Source of the DNA: JAICXG01 sp036825615
GTDB taxonomy: Bacteria; Verrucomicrobiota; Verrucomicrobiia; Chthoniobacterales; UBA10450
Length of the DNA: 64,000 nt
Direction of reading: 5' to 3'
Assembly: GCA_036825615.1 (NCBI GenBank)
Contig: DAISXY010000017.1
Location: forward strand, 29,035 to 93,034
A program made the position numbers and the translations under genes. Under the pieces are notes generated by a model. That model searched no databases. It saw only the letters and a program-made list of their open reading frames with translations, and was not told where the DNA came from. Below, in pieces: positions 7,825-16,351 of the stretch. The first letter of the stretch is position 1, and the number at the start of each line of letters is the position of its first letter.

Positions 7825-8514
7825 GTGAAATTCCTGGTGACAAATGACGACGGGATCGAGGCGCGCGGGATTCAAGCGCTCACCGCCGCCGCCCGCACCA
7901 TCGGCGAGCCGGTTGTAGTCGCACCGGCAGCTGCGCAATCGGGTGTGAGTCACGCTGTGACCTGGCATGGAGGGGTGCGAATCGAGCCGCGCGGGGAGCA
8001 GAGTTTCGCGGTCCACGGCACTCCGGCCGATTGCACGCGGCTGGGATTACTCCATCTCGTCCCGGAAGCGGCCTGGATCCTGAGCGGGATTAACCAGGGC
8101 GCGAATCTCGGCGCTGACATTTATTACTCGGGGACGGTCGCGGCGGTGCGCGAAGCGCTTCTTCACGGCTGGCCCGGAATTGCTTTTTCGCACTATCGGC
8201 GCGACCAGGTCGAGTTTGACTGGGATCGGGCGGTCCGCTGGATCACGCCGATTTTGGCGGAGTTGGTCGCAAGGCCGATCGAGCGCGGCAGTTTTTATAA
8301 TGTCAACCTGCCGGTGTTGCCGGCCGAGGCGCCCGATCCGGAAATTGTCTGGTGCCCGCTTGATCCCAAGCCGCTCCCGCTGAACTACCGGCATGAGGAG
8401 GAGAGCGGCCTCTATTATGCGGGCGATTATCACCTGCGCGACCGGACGCCGGGGGCCGATGTTGATGTCTGCTTCGGGGGCCGGATTGCCATTACGACCG
8501 TGCGCCTCCTGTGA
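7825..8514 (+). CDS. surE: 5'/3'-nucleotidase SurE
   Basis: Metal-dependent phosphatase that removes phosphate from nucleoside monophosphates. The 229-residue protein begins KFLVTNDDGIEARGI, with the invariant metal-binding Asp-Asp pair, followed by SGVSHAVTWH, HGTPADCTRLG, and SGINQGANLGADIYYSGTV (first part SGINQGANLG), all SurE hallmarks. The start is GTG at 7825. metF follows after 117 bases containing a TCGTTAGGC motif at 8533. About 200 bases upstream of surE hold nothing recognisable. Confidence 0.93.
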   Translation: MKFLVTNDDGIEARGIQALTAAARTIGEPVVVAPAAAQSGVSHAVTWHGGVRIEPRGEQSFAVHGTPADCTRLGLLHLVPEAAWILSGINQGANLGADIYYSGTVAAVREALLHGWPGIAFSHYRRDQVEFDWDRAVRWITPILAELVARPIERGSFYNVNLPVLPAEAPDPEIVWCPLDPKPLPLNYRHEEESGLYYAGDYHLRDRTPGADVDVCFGGRIAITTVRLL

Positions 8515-8631
8515 TCGCCAGCATTCGTTTACTCGTTAGGCTGATCCTCGCGCGGCTGAAGTCCGCTTGAAAATCCTCGCGGTGATCCGGAAGTTGAGGC
8601 AAACTCGCACCACTCTCTTGCGCCCCGCCTG

Positions 8632-9561
8632 ATGCACATTACCGATATCATCACGAAGGATTCGCCCACCTTTTCCTTCGAGTTTTTTCCGCCCAAGACT
8701 GCCGCGGCGGCGGAGAGCCTCTTCCACACCATCCGCGAGCTGGAAGAATACATGCCCCACTTTGTCAGCGTCACTTATGGCGCCGGCGGTTCCACCCGCG
8801 AGTTAACCCATGATCTGGTCGAGCGAATCAAAAATACAACCAGGCTCGACCCGATTCCCCATCTCACCTGCGTTTGTCACAAGGCGGAAGAGATCGAGGC
8901 AATCCTGCAGCGCTACGCGCAGGCTGCGATCGGCAACATTCTCGCCCTCGGCGGCGATCCGCCCCAGGGGATGAGCTACGACCGCTCGCGCGACTCTTTC
9001 CGGCGCGCGATCGATCTGGTGAAGTTCATCCGCCGTTTCAATGAATCCGGCGCACATCCCGAACGGCGCGGTTTTGGGATCGGCGTGGCCGGTTTTCCCG
9101 AGGGACATCCTGCAACCCCAAATCGGCTCCTCGAAATGGATTACTTGAAAGCGAAGGTCGAAGCCGGCGCCGATTACATTGTGACTCAGCTCTTTTTCGA
9201 GAACCGCGACTTTCTCGATTTCCGGGAAAGATGCGCCCTCGCCGGGATTGATGTCCCGATCATCGCCGGGATCATGCCGATCACTTCGATGAGTGGCTTT
9301 AAGCGGATCGCGGAACTGTCGGGCGGGACGCATTTCCCGGCGCGTTTACTGCGCGCCTTGCAACGCTGCGAGAATGATGCGGCGATGGTCAGGCGCGTAG
9401 GCGTGCATTTCGCGCTCGAGCAATGTCACGACCTGCTGGACAACAATGTCGCCGGGATTCATTTCTATACCCTGAATCGCTCCGATGCGACCCGGGTTAT
9501 CTTCGACAGCCTTGGTATTCCGCGCCGGCGCCGCGCCCCGGCCGAAGCGGCCTCGGAGTGA
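8632..9561 (+). CDS. metF: 5,10-methylenetetrahydrofolate reductase
   Basis: FAD enzyme reducing methylene-THF to methyl-THF for methionine synthesis. The 309-residue TIM barrel begins with SFEFFPPKT and continues with YGAGGST, HLTCV, LALGGDPP, a central GVAGFPEGHP and the TQLFFEN flavin/folate motif, then GIMPITS. Length fits bacterial MetF. No riboswitch could be recognised in the short leader, so regulation is unclear. Confidence 0.95.
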   Translation: MHITDIITKDSPTFSFEFFPPKTAAAAESLFHTIRELEEYMPHFVSVTYGAGGSTRELTHDLVERIKNTTRLDPIPHLTCVCHKAEEIEAILQRYAQAAIGNILALGGDPPQGMSYDRSRDSFRRAIDLVKFIRRFNESGAHPERRGFGIGVAGFPEGHPATPNRLLEMDYLKAKVEAGADYIVTQLFFENRDFLDFRERCALAGIDVPIIAGIMPITSMSGFKRIAELSGGTHFPARLLRALQRCENDAAMVRRVGVHFALEQCHDLLDNNVAGIHFYTLNRSDATRVIFDSLGIPRRRRAPAEAASE

Positions 9562-9629
9562 GAAGCGCTGCAAACAGGAATCGGTCTGTCTCACTCTTGC
9601 TAAAGGTTTGGGTAAAACAAGCTACTCCG

Positions 9630-9800
9630 TCAGCGACCTTTTGACTTATCGTTAGGTTGGCGACCGCCACCACCTCCGGCGCCCATCGGGTCGCGTTCCG
9701 CCCGCAGGTCGCGCAGCTTGATTTGCGGAAGTTGTTGCTCGGTTTCGGTCGTATTTTCCTCGACCGGTTGATCGGCTTCCTCCTCGTGCTCTGTGTCCAT
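9630..9800 (-). CDS. Small acidic protein of 56 residues, unknown function
   Basis: An ATG at 9798-9800 opens a frame ending at TGA 9630-9632. The product is strongly acidic at the start (MDTEHEEEADQPVEEN), then has QIKLRDLRAERDPMGAG, a glycine run and a basic end. An in-frame TGA lies upstream, so the start is well bounded. The KLRDLR-x-ERDPMGAG segment looks conserved in character, such as a short interaction motif. I do not recognise a named family. A TCGTTAGG motif copy lies inside the 3' end. It faces the C-terminus of metF across a 68-base gap. Confidence 0.5.
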   Translation of the reverse strand: MDTEHEEEADQPVEENTTETEQQLPQIKLRDLRAERDPMGAGGGGGRQPNDKSKGR

Positions 9801-10016
9801 CTTCTTGAAATTTTCCCGCTTCCATTTTCCTGGTCAAGCAGCACTCGCGCCAGGGCCGGGGTGCATCGCTTCACATGCTGGCGGAAAATTGATTCGCGTC
9901 CGGCGCGTCCTCGATTACCGGTAGTTCGAGCGCGCGGCTGTCTGGGCCTGCTGTGCTGCGCCATCTGTGTTTCAAAAAATCGTATCTTCAATCGCGCCGA
10001 AACGAGCTGACGATTT

Positions 10017-12221
10017 GTGAATTGGCAGAATTTTTTCTCCGAGCTGAAGCGGCGCCACGTTTATCGGGCCGCGGTCGTTTACACCATGACGAGCTGGCTC
10101 CTGATCCAGATCGCGACCCAGGTCTTCCCGTTCTTTGAGGTTCCGCACTGGGTCGTTAGGCTGATCATCGTCATTCTGATCGCCGGTTTTCCGATCGCGG
10201 TCGCGCTCGCCTGGGCTTACGAGTTTACGCCCGAGGGCCTGGTCAAGACCGATGAGCTGCCGGCCGGCCGGGCCCCGAAATGGCCGTTGATTCATCGCAT
10301 TTACACCGCCGTCATAGGCGTGCTTGCGATCGCCATCGCCTTCCTCCTTTATCTCCAGCTCGCGCCCGGCCATCGCGAGCCGGCCAATTCGGTCCCGGCG
10401 AAAAGCATCGCCGTCCTGCCTTTCGAAAGTTACAGCAAGGATAAGGAGAACGTCTTTTTCGCCGACGGCATCCAGGACGATCTGCTCACCAACCTGGCCA
10501 AGATTCAGGACCTGACCGTGATCAGCCGCACAAGTGTGATGAAGTATCGCGACAGCGACGCGCGCGACATCAAGGAGATTGGGAAGTCGTTAGGCGTGGC
10601 CAACATTCTCGAGGGCAGTGTCCGCCGGGTCAGCGATCGGGTCGCGGTTAACGTGCAGTTGATCGATGCCCGGCGCGACCGGCACATCTGGGCCAACCGC
10701 TACGATCGTACCATCCAGGATTCGTTAGGCTTGGAAGGCGAACTCGCGACCGAGATTGCCGACGCCCTGCGCGCCCGGCTCACGGACGAGGAGAAGGTAC
10801 GGGTGGCGAAAAAGCCGACGCAAAATGCCGACGCCTACCTGCTTTATCTCCGCGCCCTGCCCTATGAACAAGGGCCGGATACCTTGCTCGAAGATTACCG
10901 CAAGGCAGTCGATCTTTACTCGCAGGCGATCAAACTCGATCCCGATTTCGCGCTGGCCAGGGCCCATCTCGCCTCGACCTGCGCGGAGATTTTCCATTTC
11001 TATGAACCGCTCGAATCCTGGCGGCAACGCGCCCGGAGCGAGGCGGAAGCCGCTCTTCGCCTCCAACCCGATTTGGGCGAGGGGCACTTTGCCCTCGGCC
11101 AATGTATCTATTGGTTCGACCAGGACTACGATCGCGCCCTGAGTGAGTTTGCGATCGCGCAAGGGCTTTTGCCTAACGACAGTAACATCGGCGGCTACGT
11201 CGCGGCGATTCGCCGCCGGGAGGGGCGCTGGGGCGAAGCGCTCGCCACTTATCAGCGCATGGAAAGGCTCGACCCGCAAAACCCGAACATTATTCGCAAC
11301 CTCGTCTTTACTAACACCTCGATGCGGCGCTGGCCCGAGGCGGCTCACGCCGCGGACAGGTTTCGGGCCGTCGCCCCAGATTCACTCGTCGCCAAGGCAC
11401 AGTCCGGCTATGTCGATTTCATGTGGAAAGGAGACGTGAATGCAATTGAGCGCTCGGTGAGTGACATTCCGCACAATGTCGATCCCGACGGATCTGTAAC
11501 CTGCGTGCGCTGGGATGGCGCGATGATTCGGCGCGATTTTGCCCGGGCCGCTACCGTCCTGGCGCAATCGCCGCTGAAGGAGTTTGCCTATCTCAACACC
11601 GGTCTGCAGCCGAAAAGCTATTTCGAAGGACTGACGGCCTTGGCGCAAAACGATCGCGTCACCGCGCAGCAGAAGCTGACGCTGGCGCTCCCGGCTTTCG
11701 AAAAGGACGTCGAAGAAGCGGCCGATGCGGCGAATCGGCACGCAAACCTCGGGTTGATATACGCCTTCATGGGCAGACATGACGATGCTATCCGCGAAGG
11801 ACGGCTCGCGATCGAGCTGAAGCCGCTGGCCCAGGATGCGAACGACGGTGCACTCATGCTTTGCTATCTGGCGTTGATCTATGCGCGGGTGGGTGAAAAC
11901 GATCAGGCTATTAACTTGATCGAGCGCTTGCTTGTGACTCCGGGCGCAGTGGATAGCGTGGATTACAGCGTTACGCCTAACGATCTTAAGTATCGCTGGG
12001 AATGGGATCCGCTCCGGAATGACCCAAGATTTGAGAAGTTGATCACTCTCCCAAGCAAACCCTGGGCTGTCATCCCGAGCGCAGTCGAGAGATCCCGTCG
12101 CGCACCCGATCTGTGTTTTCGGCTGACCAGGGACCGATCGCAGCAAGAGTTCCCAGTAGTTTCTCGCGATCCCTCGGCTGCGCTCGGGATGATGCTAGGC
12201 CGAATATCTCCACTTCGCTAA
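10017..12221 (+). CDS. TolB-like and TPR-repeat membrane protein
   Basis: A 734-residue protein with a GTG start. It has two or three transmembrane segments (about residues 22-38, 44-64 and 95-113), then a TolB N-terminal/FlgO-like domain (KSIAVLPFESYSKDKENVFF then ADGIQDDLL, near 130-160, through IWANRYDRT near 230). A long region of TPR-type helices follows from about 280 to 690. Proteins of this design are abundant in soil Verrucomicrobiota and often accompany adenylate cyclase or winged-helix signalling modules; the role is unknown. The last 45 or so residues are encoded by an inserted inverted repeat (12069-12194), so the native protein probably ended near residue 690. The 3' end overlaps the convergent sulfotransferase gene by 27 bases. 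Confidence 0.75.
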   Translation: MNWQNFFSELKRRHVYRAAVVYTMTSWLLIQIATQVFPFFEVPHWVVRLIIVILIAGFPIAVALAWAYEFTPEGLVKTDELPAGRAPKWPLIHRIYTAVIGVLAIAIAFLLYLQLAPGHREPANSVPAKSIAVLPFESYSKDKENVFFADGIQDDLLTNLAKIQDLTVISRTSVMKYRDSDARDIKEIGKSLGVANILEGSVRRVSDRVAVNVQLIDARRDRHIWANRYDRTIQDSLGLEGELATEIADALRARLTDEEKVRVAKKPTQNADAYLLYLRALPYEQGPDTLLEDYRKAVDLYSQAIKLDPDFALARAHLASTCAEIFHFYEPLESWRQRARSEAEAALRLQPDLGEGHFALGQCIYWFDQDYDRALSEFAIAQGLLPNDSNIGGYVAAIRRREGRWGEALATYQRMERLDPQNPNIIRNLVFTNTSMRRWPEAAHAADRFRAVAPDSLVAKAQSGYVDFMWKGDVNAIERSVSDIPHNVDPDGSVTCVRWDGAMIRRDFARAATVLAQSPLKEFAYLNTGLQPKSYFEGLTALAQNDRVTAQQKLTLALPAFEKDVEEAADAANRHANLGLIYAFMGRHDDAIREGRLAIELKPLAQDANDGALMLCYLALIYARVGENDQAINLIERLLVTPGAVDSVDYSVTPNDLKYRWEWDPLRNDPRFEKLITLPSKPWAVIPSAVERSRRAPDLCFRLTRDRSQQEFPVVSRDPSAALGMMLGRISPLR
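12069..12194. repeat. Inverted repeat of the TCATCCCGAGCG family inside a gene end
   Basis: The left arm TGTCATCCCGAGCGCAGTC starts at 12069. The right arm GCTGCGCTCGGGATGATG ends at 12194, and the inner parts GAGAGATCCCG and CGCGATCCCTC also pair. It is the same family as the repeat at 5284. It is read through by the TolB/TPR gene and ends one base before the stop codon of the convergent sulfotransferase gene. Confidence 0.75.
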
Positions 12222-12971
12222 CTCGGGTCCTAGGGCTTCAGAGAAACGGTGCTGCAGATGCGCCGGCAGCTTCTCCCGCCACTGGCCGCTCCTGCCAACG
12301 CGCAGAAATTTCGCCCGCCCAGTCTCACCTTCTGCCAGGAGCGACTCCTTCTTTTGCGCAAAGGACTGATTCCGAACTGCGATTGCGATTTGCTCCGCTG
12401 TTCGTTGTAAGTCGAGGTAGCGCAGGATGCGGGCGCATTCTGCTTCCGGCGCGGCGAGCAGGTCTTCGTAGCGCACGATCGGCACTCCCGCCGCCTCGTA
12501 AGGCCGCCAATGTTCCCGCCAGGAGACCCGGACCCAGTTGTGAACCGCGGCGGAGCCATGAAGGAGCGCTTCCGTCATTTGCTCGAGGCGATAATTTTCC
12601 CTAACGAGCAAAGGATAAAGCGTATGGCGAAAGAGTTTGTTCCCCTGCGGCAAAGCACCGAAGATCGCGGCCAGTCTCGGGAAGCGATCAAACTGAAAGT
12701 AGCTGGCGGCCGAGATCGCGACATCGCGCGGATCGCGCAGGATGTAAATCGGCCATGTCCTTTGCTCGTTAGGCGAAATATTTAACTCCGCCAGCTGGTG
12801 ATGGGCCTTGTAACAGCGGTAATCGGAGATCCGCTCCGCCCCTTCGACCGCGATTTCCTTCTTGTTTGATTGCCAGAAACCGGCGACCGGACAGCCGACC
12901 AGCTCGGCCACGAGCCGGGTCGCCCAGGTGCAACCACTCTTCGGATAACCAACAACGATGATTTGTTTCAC
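12195..12971 (-). CDS. Sulfotransferase family protein
   Basis: A 258-residue cytosolic enzyme expected to transfer sulfate from PAPS to a hydroxyl acceptor. The PAPS 5'-phosphosulfate loop is VVGYPKSGCTWATRL near residue 5, and the 3'-phosphate site is YILRDPRDVAISAASY near residue 95. Downstream comes VPIVRYEDLLAAP, also typical. The GTG at 12969-12971, ten bases after the stop of the upstream gene, gives the right N-terminus just before the PAPS loop. The acceptor (lipid, glycan or protein) cannot be inferred. It is probably co-transcribed with the nnr gene upstream. Confidence 0.82.
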   Translation of the reverse strand: MKQIIVVGYPKSGCTWATRLVAELVGCPVAGFWQSNKKEIAVEGAERISDYRCYKAHHQLAELNISPNEQRTWPIYILRDPRDVAISAASYFQFDRFPRLAAIFGALPQGNKLFRHTLYPLLVRENYRLEQMTEALLHGSAAVHNWVRVSWREHWRPYEAAGVPIVRYEDLLAAPEAECARILRYLDLQRTAEQIAIAVRNQSFAQKKESLLAEGETGRAKFLRVGRSGQWREKLPAHLQHRFSEALGPELAKWRYSA

Positions 12972-12981
12972 CAGCGGCCAG

Positions 12982-14508
12982 TCAGAGCCGTTGCAATTCC
13001 CGGAAGGCTGCCCCGAGATGGTCGAGGACGTCGCGCGGGAGGAGCGATTCCTCACTCGCCATTCCATTAAAAATCGCAAGCTCGGCCGCCCGGCCGCAAG
13101 CCCATGCCCCAACCCGCGCCGCCTCGTGAGGCGAAAGCTTCGCTCCGAGCAATCCGGCGCACACGCCGGTGAGCACGTCGCCCATGCCGCCCGTTGCCAT
13201 CCCGGGATTGCCGGTTGTGTTGTAACTCAGCGGACGCCCGGCTTCGGCCACGACGGTGCGACTGCCTTTCAGAAGGAGCGTGACCTTGTAATGCTCGCAG
13301 AACTTTCGCGCCAACTCGGCGCGTGACATTTTCTCGTTAGGGAAAAGCCGCTTCATCTCACCGGGGTGAGGCGTGAGCAGACGCGGCCCGCGCAATTGCT
13401 GCAGTGTCTCCATCTTTTCCGAAAGGATGTTGAGCCCGTCGGCATCGAGCACCATCGGTTGTTGCGCAGCGCGGATCAGCGGCAGGATTTCGTCCGCTCG
13501 CGTTTTGCCCAGGCCCGGACCGAGCGCCCAAACGTCGACTGGTTGCTCGAGCAGTTCGCGATAAGATGAGACCGGTTTCACCATCACTTCCGGTGCGGCC
13601 GCGGCCGCGACGATTTGGTAAACCTCTTCCGGCACGAAGAGCTCGACGAGGCCGGCGCCGGCGCGGAGCGCGCCTGACGAACACATCTGCGCCGCACCGG
13701 TGAATCCGCGGGAACCGGCGACGATACCGATGCGCCCGTACTGGTTTTTGTAGGAAGAATAAGGCCGACGCGGGAGCAGGTGACGGAGGGATTCGGCGGT
13801 GCCAAGCTCTGCTTCCCCCACTCCCTCCGGCTGCAACTCGGCAAGCGTTACGACCTCGAGCCGGCCAACGAAATCGAGCGCGCCATCAGCGAGCAAACCG
13901 CTCTTGGCGCAGCCGACCGTGATCGTGAAATCGGCCACGACACAGTCGGCGTCCACCTCCCCCGTTTCGCCATCGAGTCCGGTGGGAAGATCAACCGCGA
14001 TGACATAGGCGCCGGTTTTGCCTAACGAATTGATCTCCTGACAGGCGCTCCGAACTGGGTCACGCAAGGGCGGGTGCGCCCCGAGCCCGAGCAAGCCATC
14101 GAGAACAATCCTGTAGCGGCGGTCTGCGACCACCGAATCGAGCGTTGGCCGGCGCCCTTCTCTGCTGGCAAGGTCGTTTCGGCGATCATGGACCGCCGCC
14201 ACAGGAGCAGCGAGTTCGTCGAACTTTTTCTTCGTTAGGGCACTGAGTTCGTGCTCCGGGAAAATGAGCCGGGTCTCGATTTGCCAGCCCGCCTCGGCGA
14301 GCGCGCGCGCGGCGACGAAGGCATCGCCCGCGTTATGTCCTTTGCCCGCAAAGACGATGCAATTTCCCGGGCACGGGAAGAACTTCTCGATCGCGCGCGC
14401 AATCCCGGCCCCGGCCTGCTCCATCAGCGCTTCGGCGGAAATGCCGCGCGCGAAAGCCGCTTCCTCAGCGGCGCGCATCTCTGCCGGAGTGATAATGGGT
14501 AAGCGCAC
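12982..14508 (-). CDS. nnr: Bifunctional NAD(P)HX epimerase and ADP-dependent dehydratase
   Basis: Repairs hydrated NADH and NADPH. The 508-residue protein has an N-terminal YjeF epimerase domain (about 1-215: MEQAGAGIARAI, FAGKGHNAGDAFVAARALA, and DLPTGLDGETG). A C-terminal ribokinase-like dehydratase domain follows (about 225-500: YGRIGIVAGSRGFTGAAQMC, WALGPGLGKT, LTPHPGEMKRL, and GNPGMATGGMGDVLTGV). Both active regions look intact. Its stop is ten bases from the sulfotransferase start, and the upstream amidase stop is one base away, suggesting a four-gene minus-strand unit. Confidence 0.94.
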   Translation of the reverse strand: MRLPIITPAEMRAAEEAAFARGISAEALMEQAGAGIARAIEKFFPCPGNCIVFAGKGHNAGDAFVAARALAEAGWQIETRLIFPEHELSALTKKKFDELAAPVAAVHDRRNDLASREGRRPTLDSVVADRRYRIVLDGLLGLGAHPPLRDPVRSACQEINSLGKTGAYVIAVDLPTGLDGETGEVDADCVVADFTITVGCAKSGLLADGALDFVGRLEVVTLAELQPEGVGEAELGTAESLRHLLPRRPYSSYKNQYGRIGIVAGSRGFTGAAQMCSSGALRAGAGLVELFVPEEVYQIVAAAAAPEVMVKPVSSYRELLEQPVDVWALGPGLGKTRADEILPLIRAAQQPMVLDADGLNILSEKMETLQQLRGPRLLTPHPGEMKRLFPNEKMSRAELARKFCEHYKVTLLLKGSRTVVAEAGRPLSYNTTGNPGMATGGMGDVLTGVCAGLLGAKLSPHEAARVGAWACGRAAELAIFNGMASEESLLPRDVLDHLGAAFRELQRL

Positions 14509-14509
14509 G

Positions 14510-15379
14510 TTAATCGTCGTCGGAGTGTTTCGATTTCTTCTTCTTCTTACTGCTACTGCTGGAGCTTTTCTTTTTTGTCCTGCTCCGGGAAGACTTTTTC
14601 GAACTCTTGTGCCGGCTGCTCTTGCGCGTGTGATGGCGCGTAGTGGAACGCTCCGGCGTCGCCCTGACGAAGTCGTAGTAATTCACCGACTGCCGGATGG
14701 GAGACGGGACATGAGTGAGTCCGGCGATGACCGGGCGATAAGTCTCCGGAGTTTTACCCATGACGCCGTTGGCAATGCGGTCGGCCAGGCGGTCGCGATA
14801 GCTCGCCTGGAGGGCGAGCCGGGCTTCGGTCGTGTTGGTGAGAAAACCGCACTCGACGAGCACGGCAGGGATGGCGGTGCGGCGCAGCACGTAATAGCCG
14901 CGGCGCCGAATCCCGCGGTTGTCGGTGGTTGTGCCGGCGACGACCTGGCGGTGAATGTTGGCCGCGAGGGCGGCGCTCTCCGAGCTGTAATAGTAGGTCT
15001 CGATTCCATTCGCGCCTTCGCGGGTGGCGGAGTTGAAATGAATGCAGACAAAGATTGCATCGCGATAGCTGTTGGCGATCCGGACGCGTTCGCCTAACGA
15101 GACAAAGACGTCACTGTTGCGGGTCATGACGACGCGATAACCGTGCTTGCGCAATTTCAGGGCGAGGCGCTGTGCGACATCGAGCGCCATGGTTTTTTCC
15201 GGCACCCGTTGTCCCGGGATGCCGCCGCGATCGAACCCGCCGTGGCCGGCATCGATTACGATTGTGGTCGGCCGCGGAATCACCGCCTCGACGCAAATCG
15301 GCAGAAGAAGCGCGAGCCCGAGGAGGAAGGAACGATAGAATCGGGCGCGCGCACGGGCGCGTGAAAATCGAGCCGCCAT
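14510..15379 (-). CDS. N-acetylmuramoyl-L-alanine amidase (Amidase_3) with Lys/Ser-rich tail
   Basis: Zinc enzyme cleaving the amide bond between MurNAc and the stem peptide, working in the periplasm. A signal peptide covers residues 1-32. The catalytic domain shows zinc ligands His46 (DAGHGG), Glu61 and His114 (CIHFNS) and the catalytic Glu176 (LVECGFLTN). Residues from about 245 to 289 form a low-complexity tail of lysine, serine, arginine and histidine ending in SDDD, which could bind the negatively charged cell wall. It lies one base upstream of nnr and six bases downstream of the next gene in the same direction. Confidence 0.9.
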   Translation of the reverse strand: MAARFSRARARARFYRSFLLGLALLLPICVEAVIPRPTTIVIDAGHGGFDRGGIPGQRVPEKTMALDVAQRLALKLRKHGYRVVMTRNSDVFVSLGERVRIANSYRDAIFVCIHFNSATREGANGIETYYYSSESAALAANIHRQVVAGTTTDNRGIRRRGYYVLRRTAIPAVLVECGFLTNTTEARLALQASYRDRLADRIANGVMGKTPETYRPVIAGLTHVPSPIRQSVNYYDFVRATPERSTTRHHTRKSSRHKSSKKSSRSRTKKKSSSSSSKKKKKSKHSDDD

Positions 15380-15385
15380 TTTCGA

Positions 15386-16249
15386 TCAATCTTCCGGCGG
15401 CAGCCTGGACGTTGAATCGGACAGTTTCGCGGCGGCTTTTGCGCTCCCCGGCGCGACCGGCCGGTCGAGCATCCCGCCGCGGACCGTGACGGCACCATCA
15501 TCGCTCCGGCGCAACCGGGGCATGCTGCGAGTTTGCGAATAGGTTTCGCGTTTCAGGAGCCGTCCATCGAGCCCGATGACAGAATACGACCAGACGCGGG
15601 GGGCGGAGCATTGCAGGACGTGGAGACGATTTTCGCGATCCACTTCGGCATGAGGTTCGTCAAAAGCAATGACTCGGCCTAACGAATAGGTGGCATAGAC
15701 GAGACTGTGCTCCCGGTCTTCGACCCGGACGTAAAGCGAAGTGTGGTCGGGGAAGCGATTGGTCATGAGCGAATAGGTGCGAACCCGGGCGCTGGCCGGA
15801 TCGCCGACGGTGCGCTGCCAGATGGGCCGGGCAGAGGTAACCTCGAATACCTTCGGCCGGGCGTAGAAAAATTTGTTCAGATCGGCAAAGAACACATTCG
15901 CCCGCACACGGTAGAGGCCGAGATCGCCGATCGGGAAAAGCTCGCCGAGATTGATCTTGCGGGTAACGGAAGAGCCGGCGGCGATGTGCAAAGACGGTTC
16001 GGCGGGGCGACGGGTCGGGGCGATGAGCCGCTCGTGCTCGCCGGTAATTTCGAAGCCGTACCAGGTTTGATCGCCCTCATCGCGCAGGTCGATGTCGCGA
16101 CCGGCAAGGTTGGTGATCGTGACCCGCGCCATGACCGGTTCGTAGGCGATGTATTGCAGCCGGCTGAATTTCAGGTCGACCTGAATCTGGGCGCGCGCCG
16201 TGAGAACGGAGGTGAAGAGCACGGCGGCGGCGACAAGGGCGCGGAACAT
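15386..16249 (-). CDS. Hypothetical exported protein
   Basis: A 287-residue protein with a signal peptide (1-20, ending TARA). The first half looks like an immunoglobulin-like beta sandwich (VDLKFSRLQYIAYEPVMARV, TNLAGRDIDLRDE, and an AAGSSVTRKINLG turn), as in proteins with DUF4384 or CARDB-like folds. The second half carries repeated VRVEDREHSLVYATYSLG and LHVLQCSAPRVWSYSVIG strands. I cannot name a family. The gene is six bases upstream of the amidase gene, so a cell-envelope role is likely by context. A GCCTAACGA motif lies at 15677. Confidence 0.6.
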   Translation of the reverse strand: MFRALVAAAVLFTSVLTARAQIQVDLKFSRLQYIAYEPVMARVTITNLAGRDIDLRDEGDQTWYGFEITGEHERLIAPTRRPAEPSLHIAAGSSVTRKINLGELFPIGDLGLYRVRANVFFADLNKFFYARPKVFEVTSARPIWQRTVGDPASARVRTYSLMTNRFPDHTSLYVRVEDREHSLVYATYSLGRVIAFDEPHAEVDRENRLHVLQCSAPRVWSYSVIGLDGRLLKRETYSQTRSMPRLRRSDDGAVTVRGGMLDRPVAPGSAKAAAKLSDSTSRLPPED

Positions 16250-16351
16250 AGGCGCGTAAAATAACGCAAGTGGCCGGAGATGAAAGTTACCCGAACCGGT
16301 TCAGCTGCTTTTGCCAGGCGTCATAACGCCTTGAGCATCCCACAAACTGGA

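Noticed and set aside
8515..8631. A SAM or cobalamin riboswitch ahead of metF
   Set aside because: The leader is only 117 bases and shows no conserved core of either class.
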